64,000 nucleotides of DNA from Microbacterium terrae (GTDB lineage: Bacteria > Actinomycetota > Actinomycetes > Actinomycetales > Microbacteriaceae): positions 1,240,001 through 1,304,000 of the forward strand of contig NZ_JAFDSS010000001.1 of assembly GCF_017831975.1 (NCBI RefSeq). Direction: 5' to 3'. The notes beneath the pieces are model-generated. The model had not been told where the DNA came from. It did no database searches and was given only the letters and a program-made list of their open reading frames with translations. Below are positions 25,946 to 38,171 of the stretch, in pieces (the stretch's first letter is position 1; every line of letters starts with the position of its first letter). Position numbers and translations under genes: made by a program.

Positions 25946-28027
25946 TCACTGGGCGCGGAACAGATGCATCGATGTTCCGGGCAGCTCGATCACGGCGCCG
26001 GGTGCATGCACATCGTGAGCGGCTCCGGGCTGCTCGTCGGCGCTCGACCACAGCGAGGTGAAGCCGGTGACGCCGTCGATCTCGGGGAGCGTGACCGCGA
26101 TCGGCCGTTCGTTCCCGTGGACCATGAGCAGGATGCGGTTGAACTCCTCGTTCTCCGGCGTCGATGCCGCCACGTACTGCAGCGTGCGGTGTGTGGGATC
26201 GGTCCAGCGCTCGATCGACATCGTCTCGCCGTGCTCGTCGTACCACTCCATGACCGAGGCGGACGGCGTGTGCTCGTCCAGGCGCGCGAAGTGGATGGGA
26301 CGCAGTGCCGGGTTCTCGCGTCGGAGGCGCAGCAGCGTCTGGACGTGCGCGTGGATGTCCTCCTGCCACGGTGCGTGCTCCCAGGAGAGCCAGGTGAGAG
26401 GCGAGTCGTGGCAGTACGCGTTGTTGTTGCCGCGCTGGGTGCGTGCGAACTCGTCGCCTGCCGTGAGCATGGGGATGCCCGCCGACAGGAGCAGCGTGCC
26501 GAGGAGGTTGCGCATCGCCTTGCGGCGCGTCGCGAGGATGCGCTCGTCGTCGGTCGCACCCTCGGCCCCGTGGTTGAACGACCGGTTCGTGTCGGCGCCG
26601 TCGCGGTTGTGCTCGCCGTTGCCCAGGTTGTGCTTGACGTCGTACGAGACGAGGTCGCGCAGCGTGAAGCCGTCGTGCGCCGTGACGAAGTTGACGCTCG
26701 CCAGCGGACCGCGCTCCTGGCTGAAGGTGTTCGACGACCCGGCGAGGCGGGTAGCGAACCCGCCGACGCCGACGGGCGACGTCGAGGCGCGCCGGGCGTA
26801 GTCGACGTCGCTGAGCCAGAAGTTGCGCACGCGGTCGCGATAGCGGTCGTTCCACTCGTGCCAGCCGTCGCCGAAGTTGCCGGTCTGCCATCCGCCCATG
26901 CCGACGTCCCACGGCTCGGCGATCTTCTTGACGTCGGCGAGGGCCGGGTCGTCGAGGATCGCCTGCAGCAGAGGATGCTCCGGGGTGAAGCTGTGCGACT
27001 CGTCACGGCCGAGCGTGGCGGCAAGATCGAATCGGAAGCCGTCGATCTGGACGTCGTTCGCCCAGTAGCGCAGCGAATCGAGCACCAGCCGGGCCGCGGC
27101 ATCCTGAGATGTGTCGACGGAGTTGCCGCATCCGGTCACGTCGATGTAGGCGCCGTCGTCCTGCTGGCGGTAGTACGCGCGGTTGTCGATGCCGCGCAGG
27201 CTCGACCGCGGTCCGCCGATGCCCTCCTCGGAGGTGTGGTTGTAGACGACGTCGAGGATGACCTCGAGACCGGCCTCGTGCAGCAGCTTCACCATTCCCT
27301 TGAACTCGCGCAGCACGGCCTCGGGGCCGGCCTGGCGCGCTTCGTCGGTGGCGTACGGCGCGTGCGGGGTGAAGAAGTTCAGGGTGTTGTAGCCCCAGTA
27401 GTTCGCCAGGCCGTGCTGGAGGAGGCGCGGTTCGGTGACGAAGGCGTGCACGGGGAGCAGCTCGATGCTCGTGACGCCGAGTCCCAGCAGGTGCTCGACC
27501 ATCGCGGGGTGCGCGAGCCCGGCGTAGGTGCCGTGCAGGGCGGGCGGCACTTTCGGGTGGCGCTTGGTCAGGCCCTTGACGTGGCCCTCGTACAGCACGG
27601 TCCGATCCATCGCGACGCGCGGCTTGGTGACGCCGCCCCAGTCGAACGACCCGTCGACGACGACAGACCGCCAGTCCGAGAAGCCGCCCCGGTCGAGGCC
27701 GCGCGAGTACGGCTCGATGAGTAGCGAACCCTGGTTGAAGGTGTTCCCGGGGCCATGCGGTCCGTCGACGCGGATGCCGTAGCGCACGCCCGCGCGAAGC
27801 AGCGGGGTGGTGACCGACCATACGCCGCCGCCCACGGCGGTGAGGGGCTCGGTGTCGATGATCCAGTCCAGGTCGGTGTCGTCGAAGACCACCAGCTCGA
27901 CCGACGATGCGGCGCCGGACCACACGCGCAGGGTGCCGCCGCCTTCGCCGAGGGTGACCCCGAGTCGGTCGAGTTCTGGACGGTGCAGACCGGCCGGAGG
28001 CGCGGTCACGGAAGCGGTCTCGGGCAT
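25946..28027 (-). CDS. glgX: Glycogen debranching enzyme GlgX (second paralogue, complete)
   Basis: GH13 isoamylase-type debranching enzyme, 693 residues. CBM48-type N-terminal domain (LRVWSGAASSVELVVFDD, HGPGNTFNQG), then the barrel with Asp334 ([14 protein letters not shown]), Glu371 (AEPWDVGMGG) and TAHDGFTL, and a short C-terminal domain. It differs from the copy at the window start in the C-terminal part (ends GTSMHLFRAQ, no long acidic loop). Gene order glgX-glgE-glgB suggests a role in turnover of the GlgE glucan. Confidence 0.94.
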   Translation of the reverse strand: MPETASVTAPPAGLHRPELDRLGVTLGEGGGTLRVWSGAASSVELVVFDDTDLDWIIDTEPLTAVGGGVWSVTTPLLRAGVRYGIRVDGPHGPGNTFNQGSLLIEPYSRGLDRGGFSDWRSVVVDGSFDWGGVTKPRVAMDRTVLYEGHVKGLTKRHPKVPPALHGTYAGLAHPAMVEHLLGLGVTSIELLPVHAFVTEPRLLQHGLANYWGYNTLNFFTPHAPYATDEARQAGPEAVLREFKGMVKLLHEAGLEVILDVVYNHTSEEGIGGPRSSLRGIDNRAYYRQQDDGAYIDVTGCGNSVDTSQDAAARLVLDSLRYWANDVQIDGFRFDLAATLGRDESHSFTPEHPLLQAILDDPALADVKKIAEPWDVGMGGWQTGNFGDGWHEWNDRYRDRVRNFWLSDVDYARRASTSPVGVGGFATRLAGSSNTFSQERGPLASVNFVTAHDGFTLRDLVSYDVKHNLGNGEHNRDGADTNRSFNHGAEGATDDERILATRRKAMRNLLGTLLLSAGIPMLTAGDEFARTQRGNNNAYCHDSPLTWLSWEHAPWQEDIHAHVQTLLRLRRENPALRPIHFARLDEHTPSASVMEWYDEHGETMSIERWTDPTHRTLQYVAASTPENEEFNRILLMVHGNERPIAVTLPEIDGVTGFTSLWSSADEQPGAAHDVHAPGAVIELPGTSMHLFRAQ

Positions 28028-28033
28028 GGTTCT

Positions 28034-28039
28034 ACAGTA
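28034..28039 (-). promoter_or_regulatory. -10 box (TACTGT) of glgX, leaderless spacing
   Basis: Ends six bases before the glgX ATG; no Shine-Dalgarno is visible. Confidence 0.45.
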
Positions 28040-28083
28040 GTAACGCCGTGAGTCACGGAGGTTACGCCCGGACGGAGGTGGTC

Positions 28084-29271
28084 ATGGCGGTCTATCTGGA
28101 TCATGCGGCCACCGAGCCGCTGCGCTCCCAGGCGCGTGATGCGTGGCTGGAGGCATCGGTCGCGGTCGGGAACGCCTCGTCGATCCACGGCTTCGGTCAG
28201 GCGGCGAGGCGGCTGCTCGAGGAGGCGCGCGAGCGCGTCGCCGCCGTGCTGTCGTGCGATCCGATCGAGGTGGTGTTCACGTCGGGCGGCACCGAGTCGG
28301 TGAACCTCGCACTCCGGGGTCTGTGGACGAGCCGCGCCGCGGACGCGACCGCGATCGTGCTCCCCGACGGTGAGCACCACGCGACGCTCGACACGGTCGA
28401 GGCGCTGCGCACGCAGGACGCTGCGCAGGTGCGCCCGGTCGCGCTCGACAGCCTCGGCAGGATCCGGCCCGACGCCTTCGCACGCGAACTGCCGGGTGCG
28501 GCGCTCGCGACAGCACTCGTCGCGTCGAACGAGGTGGGGACGATCTCGGATGCCGCGGCCCTCGCCCGCACGGCGGCCGAGGCGGATGTACCGCTCCACC
28601 TCGACGCGGTGGCCGCGTTCGGCCACATCGACGTGGACTTCCGCTCCTGGCGCGGCGCCGCGAGCGGCACGACGGGCCTGGTCGCGTTGAGCGTGTCGGC
28701 GCACAAGGTCGGCGGTCCGGTGGGTGTCGGCGCGCTCGTCGCGGCGCGGACCGCGGCGATCGCGCCGCTGTTCCACGGCGGTGGGCAGCAGCGCGGAATC
28801 CGGCCGGGCACCCAGGACATCCCGGGGGCCGTGGCGTTCGCCGCGGCCGCCGAGGCGGCGGTGTCGGAGCGTGCCGAGGAGGCCGCGCGTCTGTCCGCGC
28901 TCCGCGACCGCCTCGTCGGCACCATCCTCGCGACCGTGCCGGAGGCCCGTCTCCTGGGCGACCCGGTGGACCGGCTTCCGGGGAACTCTCACCTGCTGTT
29001 CCCGGGCGCATCGGGTGAGACCCTGCTCTTCCTCCTCGATCAGGCCGGCGTCGCGGTCTCGACGGGATCGGCGTGCCAGGCCGGCATCCCCGAACCGTCG
29101 CACGTCGTGACCGCGATGGGGTTTAGCCCGGACGAGGCGCGGCAGGTGCTGCGGCTGACGCTCGGGCGAACCACCACCGACGCCGACGTCGACGTCGCGG
29201 TCGCCGCGTTCCCCGCGGCCGTCGAGCGGGCTCGCGCGGCATCCGGCCTCTCCTCAGGGGCCCGCTCGTAG
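28084..29271 (+). CDS. Cysteine desulfurase (NifS/IscS family)
   Basis: PLP enzyme that moves sulfur from cysteine to an active-site Cys. 395 residues with YLDHAATEP, His98 (GEHHAT), Asp174 (HLDAVAAFGH), PLP Lys208 (SAHKVGGPVG) and the sulfur-accepting Cys330 (TGSACQAG). The start at 28084 follows GGAGGTGGTC; an earlier in-frame GTG at 28048 has no ribosome site. mnmA follows directly, so this enzyme is the probable sulfur donor for tRNA 2-thiouridine. Divergent from glgX. Confidence 0.93.
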   Translation: MAVYLDHAATEPLRSQARDAWLEASVAVGNASSIHGFGQAARRLLEEARERVAAVLSCDPIEVVFTSGGTESVNLALRGLWTSRAADATAIVLPDGEHHATLDTVEALRTQDAAQVRPVALDSLGRIRPDAFARELPGAALATALVASNEVGTISDAAALARTAAEADVPLHLDAVAAFGHIDVDFRSWRGAASGTTGLVALSVSAHKVGGPVGVGALVAARTAAIAPLFHGGGQQRGIRPGTQDIPGAVAFAAAAEAAVSERAEEAARLSALRDRLVGTILATVPEARLLGDPVDRLPGNSHLLFPGASGETLLFLLDQAGVAVSTGSACQAGIPEPSHVVTAMGFSPDEARQVLRLTLGRTTTDADVDVAVAAFPAAVERARAASGLSSGARS

Positions 29272-29274
29272 ACT
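29269..29274 (+). promoter_or_regulatory. -10 box (TAGACT) of mnmA overlapping a stop codon
   Basis: TAGACT ends six bases before the mnmA ATG. Its TAG is the stop codon of the upstream cysteine desulfurase. Confidence 0.5.
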
Positions 29275-29280
29275 GGTGTC

Positions 29281-30384
29281 ATGCGGATCCTTGCGGCCAT
29301 GAGTGGGGGAGTGGACTCCGCCGTCGCGGCTGCACGGGCCGTGGAGGCGGGGCACGACGTCGTCGGCGTCCACCTGGCGCTGTCGCGCGCGGGCGGGACC
29401 CTCCGCACCGGAAGCCGTGGCTGCTGCACGATCGAGGACGCCATGGACGCGCGACGGGCCTCCGACCGCCTCGGCATCCCGTTCTACGTCTGGGACTTCT
29501 CCGAGCGGTTCCGTGACGACGTCATCGACGACTTCATCGCCGAGTACCGCTCCGGCCGCACTCCGAACCCCTGCATGCGCTGCAACGAGAAGATCAAGTT
29601 CGCCGCCCTTCTGGAGCGCGCTCTCGAACTCGGCTTCGACGCGGTGTGCACGGGTCACTACGCTGCGCTGGTCGACGGTCCGGACGGGCGTGAGCTGCAC
29701 CGCGCATCGGATGCCGCGAAGGACCAGTCGTACGTGCTCGGTGTGCTCACGGCCGAGCAGCTGGCGCACACGTACTTCCCGCTCGGGTCGACGCCCTCGA
29801 AGGCGGTCGTCCGCGCCGAGGCCGAGGCCCGCGGGCTGTCGGTCGCCCAGAAGCCCGACAGCCACGACATCTGCTTCATCCCCGACGGCGACACGAAGGG
29901 CTGGCTGGCCGACAAGGTCGGCGCCGCGACCGGCGATGTCGTGGACCGTACCGGCGCCGTGGTGGGCTCGCACGAGGGCGCGCACGCGTTCACGGTCGGG
30001 CAGCGCCGCGGGCTGTCGCTCGGCGTTCCCGCACCCGACGGGAAGCCGCGGTTCGTGCTCGAGGTGCGTCCGGTCTCCAACACTGTCGTGGTCGGACCCA
30101 AGGAGGCGCTCGCGACGGCCGAGATCTCGGGGGAGCGCTTCTCGTGGGCCGGCCGGCCGCAGTCCGAGGGGCGGTTCGAGTGCGAGGTGCAGATCCGCGC
30201 CCACGCAGACCCGGTACCCGCCCGCGCCGTGTTCGACGACGGCGTCATCACGGTGGTGCCCGAGACTCCGTTCGACGGTGTCGCCCCGGGCCAGACCGCC
30301 GTGCTCTACGACGGCACGCGCGTGATCGGGCAGTTCACGATCGACCGCACCGTCTCTGCCGTTCCCGTCGCCGTCGCCGGCTGA
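29281..30384 (+). CDS. mnmA: tRNA-uridine 2-sulfurtransferase
   Basis: Adds the 2-thio group to U34 of certain tRNAs. 367 residues: PP-loop [13 protein letters not shown] near the N-terminus, Cys98 ([12 protein letters not shown]) and Cys198 ([11 protein letters not shown]) as the catalytic pair, [12 protein letters not shown] and a C-terminal beta domain. Follows the cysteine desulfurase by nine bases but has its own leaderless -10. Confidence 0.95.
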   Translation: MRILAAMSGGVDSAVAAARAVEAGHDVVGVHLALSRAGGTLRTGSRGCCTIEDAMDARRASDRLGIPFYVWDFSERFRDDVIDDFIAEYRSGRTPNPCMRCNEKIKFAALLERALELGFDAVCTGHYAALVDGPDGRELHRASDAAKDQSYVLGVLTAEQLAHTYFPLGSTPSKAVVRAEAEARGLSVAQKPDSHDICFIPDGDTKGWLADKVGAATGDVVDRTGAVVGSHEGAHAFTVGQRRGLSLGVPAPDGKPRFVLEVRPVSNTVVVGPKEALATAEISGERFSWAGRPQSEGRFECEVQIRAHADPVPARAVFDDGVITVVPETPFDGVAPGQTAVLYDGTRVIGQFTIDRTVSAVPVAVAG

Positions 30385-30392
30385 TTTGAGCG

Positions 30393-30415
30393 GGGCGCAC
30401 ACGCGCGGTGCGCCC
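30393..30415 (+). terminator. Hairpin after mnmA
   Basis: Perfect 8-bp stem GGGCGCAC/GTGCGCCC with a seven-base loop, nine bases after the mnmA stop. No T-run; weak terminator or attenuator before ligA. Confidence 0.4.
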
Positions 30416-30438
30416 GGACGGGTGTCGGCGGGCACTCC

Positions 30439-32817
<2,379 letters not shown>

Positions 32818-32885
32818 CCGCCGAGGGCGGCGAACACCGTGCGGCGACTGTGCTCCGCAAGACCGGCTCCGCGAACCGCATCGAA

Positions 32886-32902
32886 CTCGCCCGGTGGGCG
32901 AG
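32886..32902. terminator. Hairpin between convergent ligA and fadD
   Basis: Perfect CTCGCCC/GGGCGAG stem with a GGT loop, six bases from the fadD stop. A second 6-bp hairpin (GCCGCC/GGCGGC, 32817-32831) overlaps the ligA stop. Confidence 0.5.
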
Positions 32903-32907
32903 CGCCG

Positions 32908-34608
32908 TCACGCGCCCGTCGTGAGCGCGAGAAGCCGGTCGCGCACCTGACGGCGGAGCACCTTGCCGATGAGCGACTTCGGCAGCTCGTCGACGACGAA
33001 GATCCGCCGCGGCACCTTGTACGGGGTCAGGATGCCGCGCACGAACTCGCGCACAGCCTCGACATCCACGTCGGCCCCGCCCGAGACGACGATGGCCGCC
33101 GCGACCTCTTCGCCGGAGTGATCGCTCGGCAGCCCGACGACCGCGGCGTCTTCCACCAGCGGGTGCTGACGCAGTGCGTTCTCCACCTCGGTGGGGGCGA
33201 CGTTGAAGCCGCCGGTGATTATCAGCTCCTTGATGCGGTCGACGATGCGGATGAAGCCCTGCTCGTCGATCTGCACGATGTCGCCGGTGCGGAACCACCC
33301 GTCGACGAAGACGGCCTCCGTCTCCTCCGGCTTGCCGTAGTAGCCGCTGAACACCTGCGGTCCGCGCACGATCAGCTCGCCGCGCTCGCCCGCAGGCACA
33401 TCCTCGGTGGGGTTGTCGGGGTCGACCACGCGGCATTCGGTTCCGGGCAGGGGGAGTCCCACCGTTCCCGGCACCCGGTTGTCGGCCACGGGGTTGGCCA
33501 TCAGCACGGGCGAGCACTCGCTCAGGCCGTAGCCCTCCACGAGGAACCCGCCCGACGCCTCCTCGAACGGCACGACGAGTTCGTGGGGGAGCGCCATCGC
33601 ACCGGAGATCGCCACCTGCGTGCCGGCGAGGGATACACCCTGCTCCCGCGCGGCCTTCAGCAGACGGTCGGCGATCGGCGGAACGAGCGGCAGGAAGGTG
33701 GCGGGATGCTTCTTCGTGACGGCGAGGACCATGTCGGGATCGAACCGCGGGAAGAGCACGAGGCGCGCACCCATCGACATCGCGAAGGTGAGGCACAGCG
33801 TCAGCCCGTACGCGTGGAACATGGGGAGCACCGCGTAGACGACGCATCCGTCTCCCCGCACGATCGACGGCACCCACGCCTGCGCCTGCGCCGCGTTCGC
33901 GAGCAGGTTGCGGTGGGTGAGTGTCGCGCCCTTGGGGGTGCCCGTCGTGCCGCTCGTGTACTGGATGAGGGCGACGTCGTCGGTGCCCGGCGCCGGGTGC
34001 GACGCGGGGAGCGGTGCGGAGCCGACGATCGTCTCCCACGACACGGTGCCGCTCACGCGCTCGTACAGCGCCTCCCGCGACTCTCGCGCCTTCGCGATCG
34101 GGAGCTTGAGCGCGAGGCGGGTCGCGAGCGGCATCGCCTGGATCACATCGACCGAGATGAGCGAGCTCACCTGCAGGTCGACTGGGAACTCCTGGACGCT
34201 CTTCACGACCTTCGTCCACACGATGGCGTGCTTCGCACCGTGGTCCTCGAACTGCTTGCGGAGCTCGCGAGGGGTGTAGAGCGGGTTGTGCTCGATGACG
34301 ACGGCACCGAGCCGGAGGATCGCGTAGAACGCGATGATGTGCTGCGGGCAGTTGGGCAGCACGATGGCCACCGGGTCGCCGGCCTTGACGCCCTGAGCGC
34401 GCAGACCGGCGGCGGCCCGGTCGATCTGCTCCTGCATGGCCCGGTACGTGGTCTCGCGGCCGAAGAACTGCAGGGCCGGCGCATCGGGGTAGTCGCGGGC
34501 CGACGCCGCGACGATGTCGACCAGGGACCCGGTCACGGGAGCGAGGTCGTCGGGCACACCCTCGGCGTAACTGGCGATCCAGGGGCGAGGCGGGTCGTAG
34601 GTCGTCAC
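32908..34608 (-). CDS. Long-chain fatty acid-CoA ligase (AMP-forming)
   Basis: Activates fatty acids via acyl-AMP. 566 residues of the ANL superfamily: P-loop-like YTSGTTGTPKGATLTHRN, the A5 motif VEGYGLSECSP, the A7 motif GWFRTGDI, hinge-region RIKELIITGGFN and the adenylation Lys in PKSLIGKVLRRQ. The GTG start at 34608 is set by TAGGCT seven bases upstream. No other lipid gene is adjacent. Confidence 0.93.
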   Translation of the reverse strand: MTTYDPPRPWIASYAEGVPDDLAPVTGSLVDIVAASARDYPDAPALQFFGRETTYRAMQEQIDRAAAGLRAQGVKAGDPVAIVLPNCPQHIIAFYAILRLGAVVIEHNPLYTPRELRKQFEDHGAKHAIVWTKVVKSVQEFPVDLQVSSLISVDVIQAMPLATRLALKLPIAKARESREALYERVSGTVSWETIVGSAPLPASHPAPGTDDVALIQYTSGTTGTPKGATLTHRNLLANAAQAQAWVPSIVRGDGCVVYAVLPMFHAYGLTLCLTFAMSMGARLVLFPRFDPDMVLAVTKKHPATFLPLVPPIADRLLKAAREQGVSLAGTQVAISGAMALPHELVVPFEEASGGFLVEGYGLSECSPVLMANPVADNRVPGTVGLPLPGTECRVVDPDNPTEDVPAGERGELIVRGPQVFSGYYGKPEETEAVFVDGWFRTGDIVQIDEQGFIRIVDRIKELIITGGFNVAPTEVENALRQHPLVEDAAVVGLPSDHSGEEVAAAIVVSGGADVDVEAVREFVRGILTPYKVPRRIFVVDELPKSLIGKVLRRQVRDRLLALTTGA

Positions 34609-34615
34609 GGCGAAC

Positions 34616-34621
34616 AGCCTA
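34616..34621 (-). promoter_or_regulatory. -10 box (TAGGCT) of the acyl-CoA ligase gene
   Basis: Ends seven bases before the GTG; leaderless arrangement. Confidence 0.5.
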
Positions 34622-34678
34622 CGCGCACGGGTGCGACCGCCGAGGGACGATGGCCACGGTGGCGGGTGCGGTGCTGGC

Positions 34679-34684
34679 TAGACT
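34679..34684 (+). promoter_or_regulatory. -10 box (TAGACT) of gatCAB, leaderless spacing
   Basis: Ends six bases before the gatC GTG. Confidence 0.5.
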
Positions 34685-34690
34685 TGACGG

Positions 34691-34990
34691 GTGTCTGAAA
34701 TCACCCCTGATCTCGTGCGCCATCTCGGTGTGCTCGCCCGGATCCAGCTGAGCGCCGAGGAGGTCGAGCGCCTCACCGGGCAGCTCGACGCGATCGTCGA
34801 CAACATCGCCAAGGTCTCCGAGGTCGCCACTCCCGACGTCGTCGCCACCAGCCACCCGATCCCCATGCAGAACGTGTTCCGCCCCGACGTGCCCGGCGAC
34901 ATGCTGACGCCCGCCCAGGTGCTGCAGAACGCGCCGGACTCGGCTGACGGCCGGTTCCGTGTGACGGCGATCCTCGGTGAAGAGCAGTAA
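34691..34990 (+). CDS. gatC: Asp-tRNA(Asn)/Glu-tRNA(Gln) amidotransferase subunit C
   Basis: Small stabilising subunit of GatCAB. 99 residues with [31 protein letters not shown] and the extended C-terminal [16 protein letters not shown] that wraps the GatA/GatB interface. The GTG start follows a leaderless -10. First gene of the gatCAB operon. Confidence 0.95.
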   Translation: MSEITPDLVRHLGVLARIQLSAEEVERLTGQLDAIVDNIAKVSEVATPDVVATSHPIPMQNVFRPDVPGDMLTPAQVLQNAPDSADGRFRVTAILGEEQ

Positions 34991-35000
34991 GGGAAGCGCA

Positions 35001-36533
35001 GTGACCGATCTGACGAAGCTGAGCGCCGCCGCGCTCGCTGACAAGCTCGCCTCCGGCGAAGTATCGAGCGTCGAGGCCACCCAGGCCCACCTCGATCGCA
35101 TCGCCGCGGTGGACGGCGACGTGCACGCGTTCCTCCACGTGAGCGACCACGCCCTCGACGTGGCGGCCGACATCGACCGTCGTCGTGCCGCCGGCGAGAC
35201 GCTCGGCCCCGTCGCGGGGGTTCCGCTCGCCATCAAGGACGTCCTCGTGACGACCGACATGCCCTCCACGAGCGGATCGAAGATCCTCGAGGGGTTCATG
35301 TCGCCCTACGATGCGACTGTCGTCGCGCGCGCTCGCGCGGCAGGACTCGTGCCGCTCGGCAAGACGAACATGGACGAGTTCGCGATGGGCTCGTCCACCG
35401 AGCACTCCGCGTACGGTCCCACCCGCAACCCGTGGGACCTCGACCGCATCCCCGGCGGCTCCGGGGGCGGCTCGGCCGCCGCCGTCGCCGCGTTCGAGGC
35501 ACCTCTCGCCCTCGGCTCCGACACCGGCGGCTCGATCCGCCAGCCGGCGCACGTCACCGGAACGGTCGGACTCAAGCCCACCTACGGCGGCGTGAGCCGA
35601 TACGGCGCCATCGCGCTGGCCTCGTCGCTCGACCAGGTCGGCCCGGTCACCCGCACGGTGCTCGACTCGGGCCTCCTGCACGACGTCATCGGCGGGCACG
35701 ACCCGCACGACTCGACCTCGCTCACCGACAGCTGGCCGTCGTTCGCCGCGGCCGCCCGAGAGGGCGCGACCGGCGAGGTTCTCAAGGGTCTCAAGGTCGG
35801 CGTCATCACCGAGCTCCCCGACAGCGGCTTCCAGGCCGGGGTGTCGGCATCCTTCCGGGCTGCGCTCGCGGCGATGGAGGCGCAGGGCGCGGAGATCGTC
35901 GAGATCAGCGCCCCGCACTTCGAGTACGGGGTCGCGGCGTATTACCTGATCCTCCCAGCGGAGGCGTCGAGCAACCTCGCCAAGTTCGACTCGGTGCGCT
36001 TCGGCCTACGTCTGGACGTCCCGGGCGGAACCGTCGAGGACGTCATGGCCAAGACGCGCGACGCCGGCTTCGGCGACGAGGTCAAGCGCCGCATCATCCT
36101 GGGCACCTATGCGCTGTCGGCGGGGTACTACGACGCGTATTACGGGTCGGCCCAGAAGGTGCGCACGCTCATCCAGCGCGACTTCGACCAGGCGTTCGCG
36201 CAGGTCGACGTCATCGCGACGCCGTCGGCGCCGACGACCGCCTTCCGCCTCGGCGAGAAGATCGACGACCCGCTGCAGATGTACCTCAACGACGTCACCA
36301 CCATCCCCGCGAACCTCGCCGGGGTCCCCGGCATCTCGATCCCGTCGGGCCTCGCCGAGGAGGACGGGCTTCCCGTGGGCATCCAGTTCCTCGCGCCCGC
36401 CCGCGAAGACGCCCGCCTCTACCGGGTGGGTGCGGCGCTCGAGGCTCTGCTGGTCGACTCCTGGGGCGGACCGCTGCTGGATCGCGCCCCTGTCCTGCGA
36501 CAAGCTCAGGGTCCGACGGGAGGAGCCCGCTGA
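35001..36533 (+). CDS. gatA: Amidotransferase subunit A (glutaminase)
   Basis: Releases ammonia from glutamine for tRNA transamidation. The Ser-cisSer-Lys triad of the amidase signature is complete: Lys79 (AIKDVL), Ser154 (GGSGGGS) and Ser178 (DTGGSIRQ), the same positions as in Staphylococcus aureus GatA. 510 residues. GTG at 35001 has AAGGGA upstream; an in-frame GTG at 34977 lies inside gatC. gatB begins in the stop codon (TGATG). Confidence 0.95.
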   Translation: MTDLTKLSAAALADKLASGEVSSVEATQAHLDRIAAVDGDVHAFLHVSDHALDVAADIDRRRAAGETLGPVAGVPLAIKDVLVTTDMPSTSGSKILEGFMSPYDATVVARARAAGLVPLGKTNMDEFAMGSSTEHSAYGPTRNPWDLDRIPGGSGGGSAAAVAAFEAPLALGSDTGGSIRQPAHVTGTVGLKPTYGGVSRYGAIALASSLDQVGPVTRTVLDSGLLHDVIGGHDPHDSTSLTDSWPSFAAAAREGATGEVLKGLKVGVITELPDSGFQAGVSASFRAALAAMEAQGAEIVEISAPHFEYGVAAYYLILPAEASSNLAKFDSVRFGLRLDVPGGTVEDVMAKTRDAGFGDEVKRRIILGTYALSAGYYDAYYGSAQKVRTLIQRDFDQAFAQVDVIATPSAPTTAFRLGEKIDDPLQMYLNDVTTIPANLAGVPGISIPSGLAEEDGLPVGIQFLAPAREDARLYRVGAALEALLVDSWGGPLLDRAPVLRQAQGPTGGAR

Positions 36534-38065
36534 TGGCGAAGGACAAGCTGATGGACTTCGACAAGGCGCTCGAGCTCTTCGAGCCGGTGCTCGGGTTCGA
36601 GATCCACGTCGAGCTCAACACCGAGACGAAGATGTTCTCCGCGGCGGCGAACCCCGCGCACCCCGCGAACCACGACGCCGCGCCCAACACCCTGGTGGCT
36701 CCGGTCGACATGGGTCTTCCCGGTTCGCTCCCGGTCGTCAACGAGACCGCCGTGCGCTCGTCGATCAGCCTGGGCCTGGCGCTCGGCTGTTCGATCGCAC
36801 CGTCGAGCCGGTTCGCGCGGAAGAACTACTTCTACCCCGACCTCGGCAAGAACTACCAGATCTCGCAGTACGACGAGCCGATCGCGTTCGAGGGCCAGGT
36901 CGAGATCGAACTCGCCGACGGCACCATCGTGGAGATCCCGATCGAGCGGGCGCACATGGAGGAGGATGCAGGCAAGCTCACTCACATGGGTGGCTCGACC
37001 GGCCGCATCCAGGGCGCGGAGTACTCGCTCGTCGACTACAATCGTGCGGGCGTGCCGCTCGTCGAGATCGTGACGAAGCCGATCATGGGGGCCGAGCACC
37101 GCGCGCCCGAGATCGCGAAGGCGTACATCGCAACGATCCGCGACATCGTCATCGGCCTCGGCATCTCGGAGGCGCGCATGGAGCGGGGGAACCTCCGCTG
37201 CGACGCGAACGTTTCGCTGCGCCCCCGCGTCGCGCCCGGCGAGACCGCGCACCCGCTCGGCACCCGCACCGAGACTAAGAACGTCAACTCGATGCGGTCG
37301 GTCGAGCGTGCCGTGCGCTACGAGATCCAGCGGCAGGCGGCGATCCTCGCCGGCGGCGGGTCGATCACGCAGGAGACGCGCCACTGGCATGAGGACACCG
37401 GCACAACGTCGCCCGGTCGCCCGAAGTCCGACGCCGACGACTACCGCTACTTCCCCGAGCCCGACCTCCTTCCGGTCGTCCCCGCTCTCGAGCTGATCGA
37501 GCAGCTGCGCTCGGAGCTGCCCGAGCCGCCGGCGGCACGTCGTCGCCGACTCAAGGCGGACTGGGGCTTCAGCGACATCGACTTCCAGGGCGTGGTGAAC
37601 GCCGGGCTCCTGAGCGAGGTCGAGGCCACCGTGGCCGCCGGCGCCGCGCCGGCCGCCGCCCGCAAGTGGTGGACCGGTGAGCTTCTGCGCATCGCGAATG
37701 CCGACGACAAGGAGCCCGCGGAGCTCGTGAGCCCTGCCGAGGTGGCCGAGCTGCAGGGCCTCGTCGACGCGGGAACGCTCACCGACAAGCTCGCGCGTCA
37801 GGTGCTCGAGGGCATGATCGCCGGCGAGGGCACCCCGCAGCAGATCGTCGATGCCCGCGGCCTCGCGGTCGTCTCCGACGACGGCGCGCTCATCGCGGCC
37901 ATCGATGAGGCCCTCGCCGCGCAGCCCGACGTGCTGGAGAAGATCCGCGACGGCAAGGTGCAGGCCGCCGGCGCCGTCATCGGCGCCGTCATGAAGGCGA
38001 TGAAGGGCCAGGCGGATGCCGCGCGCGTGCGCGAGCTCGTCCTGGAGCGCGCCGCCGCACAGTAG
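36533..38065 (+). CDS. gatB: Amidotransferase subunit B
   Basis: Kinase/transamidase subunit that binds misacylated tRNA. 510 residues: cradle domain with [44 protein letters not shown] and [14 protein letters not shown], then helical and YqeY tail domains. ATG overlaps the gatA stop by one base and GGAGG lies upstream. Last gene of the operon. Confidence 0.95.
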   Translation: MAKDKLMDFDKALELFEPVLGFEIHVELNTETKMFSAAANPAHPANHDAAPNTLVAPVDMGLPGSLPVVNETAVRSSISLGLALGCSIAPSSRFARKNYFYPDLGKNYQISQYDEPIAFEGQVEIELADGTIVEIPIERAHMEEDAGKLTHMGGSTGRIQGAEYSLVDYNRAGVPLVEIVTKPIMGAEHRAPEIAKAYIATIRDIVIGLGISEARMERGNLRCDANVSLRPRVAPGETAHPLGTRTETKNVNSMRSVERAVRYEIQRQAAILAGGGSITQETRHWHEDTGTTSPGRPKSDADDYRYFPEPDLLPVVPALELIEQLRSELPEPPAARRRRLKADWGFSDIDFQGVVNAGLLSEVEATVAAGAAPAAARKWWTGELLRIANADDKEPAELVSPAEVAELQGLVDAGTLTDKLARQVLEGMIAGEGTPQQIVDARGLAVVSDDGALIAAIDEALAAQPDVLEKIRDGKVQAAGAVIGAVMKAMKGQADAARVRELVLERAAAQ

Positions 38066-38082
38066 CTCGCACGAACACCGTC

Positions 38083-38121
38083 GACGGACGAGGGGCAGAC
38101 AGTCATCGCCCCTCGTCCGTC
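38083..38121 (+). terminator. Terminator after gatB
   Basis: Perfect 14-bp stem GACGGACGAGGGGC / complement with an 11-base loop, 17 bases after the gatB stop. Confidence 0.75.
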
Positions 38122-38159
38122 CGCGTCTTCGCCGATGGGCGGATGTCGTCGGAGGGGCG

Positions 38160-38165
38160 CAGAAT
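38160..38165 (+). promoter_or_regulatory. -10 box (CAGAAT) of dinB, leaderless spacing
   Basis: Ends six bases before the ATG at 38172. No SOS box is visible near it. Confidence 0.4.
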
Positions 38166-38171
38166 GGACCT

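Noticed and set aside
28048..28083. GTG at 28048 as cysteine desulfurase start
   Set aside because: The added 12 residues are not typical of the family, and GGAGG is placed for the ATG at 28084.
38066..38171. SOS control of dinB
   Set aside because: No TCGAAC-N4-GTTCGA-like site in the intergenic region, only a terminator and a weak -10.
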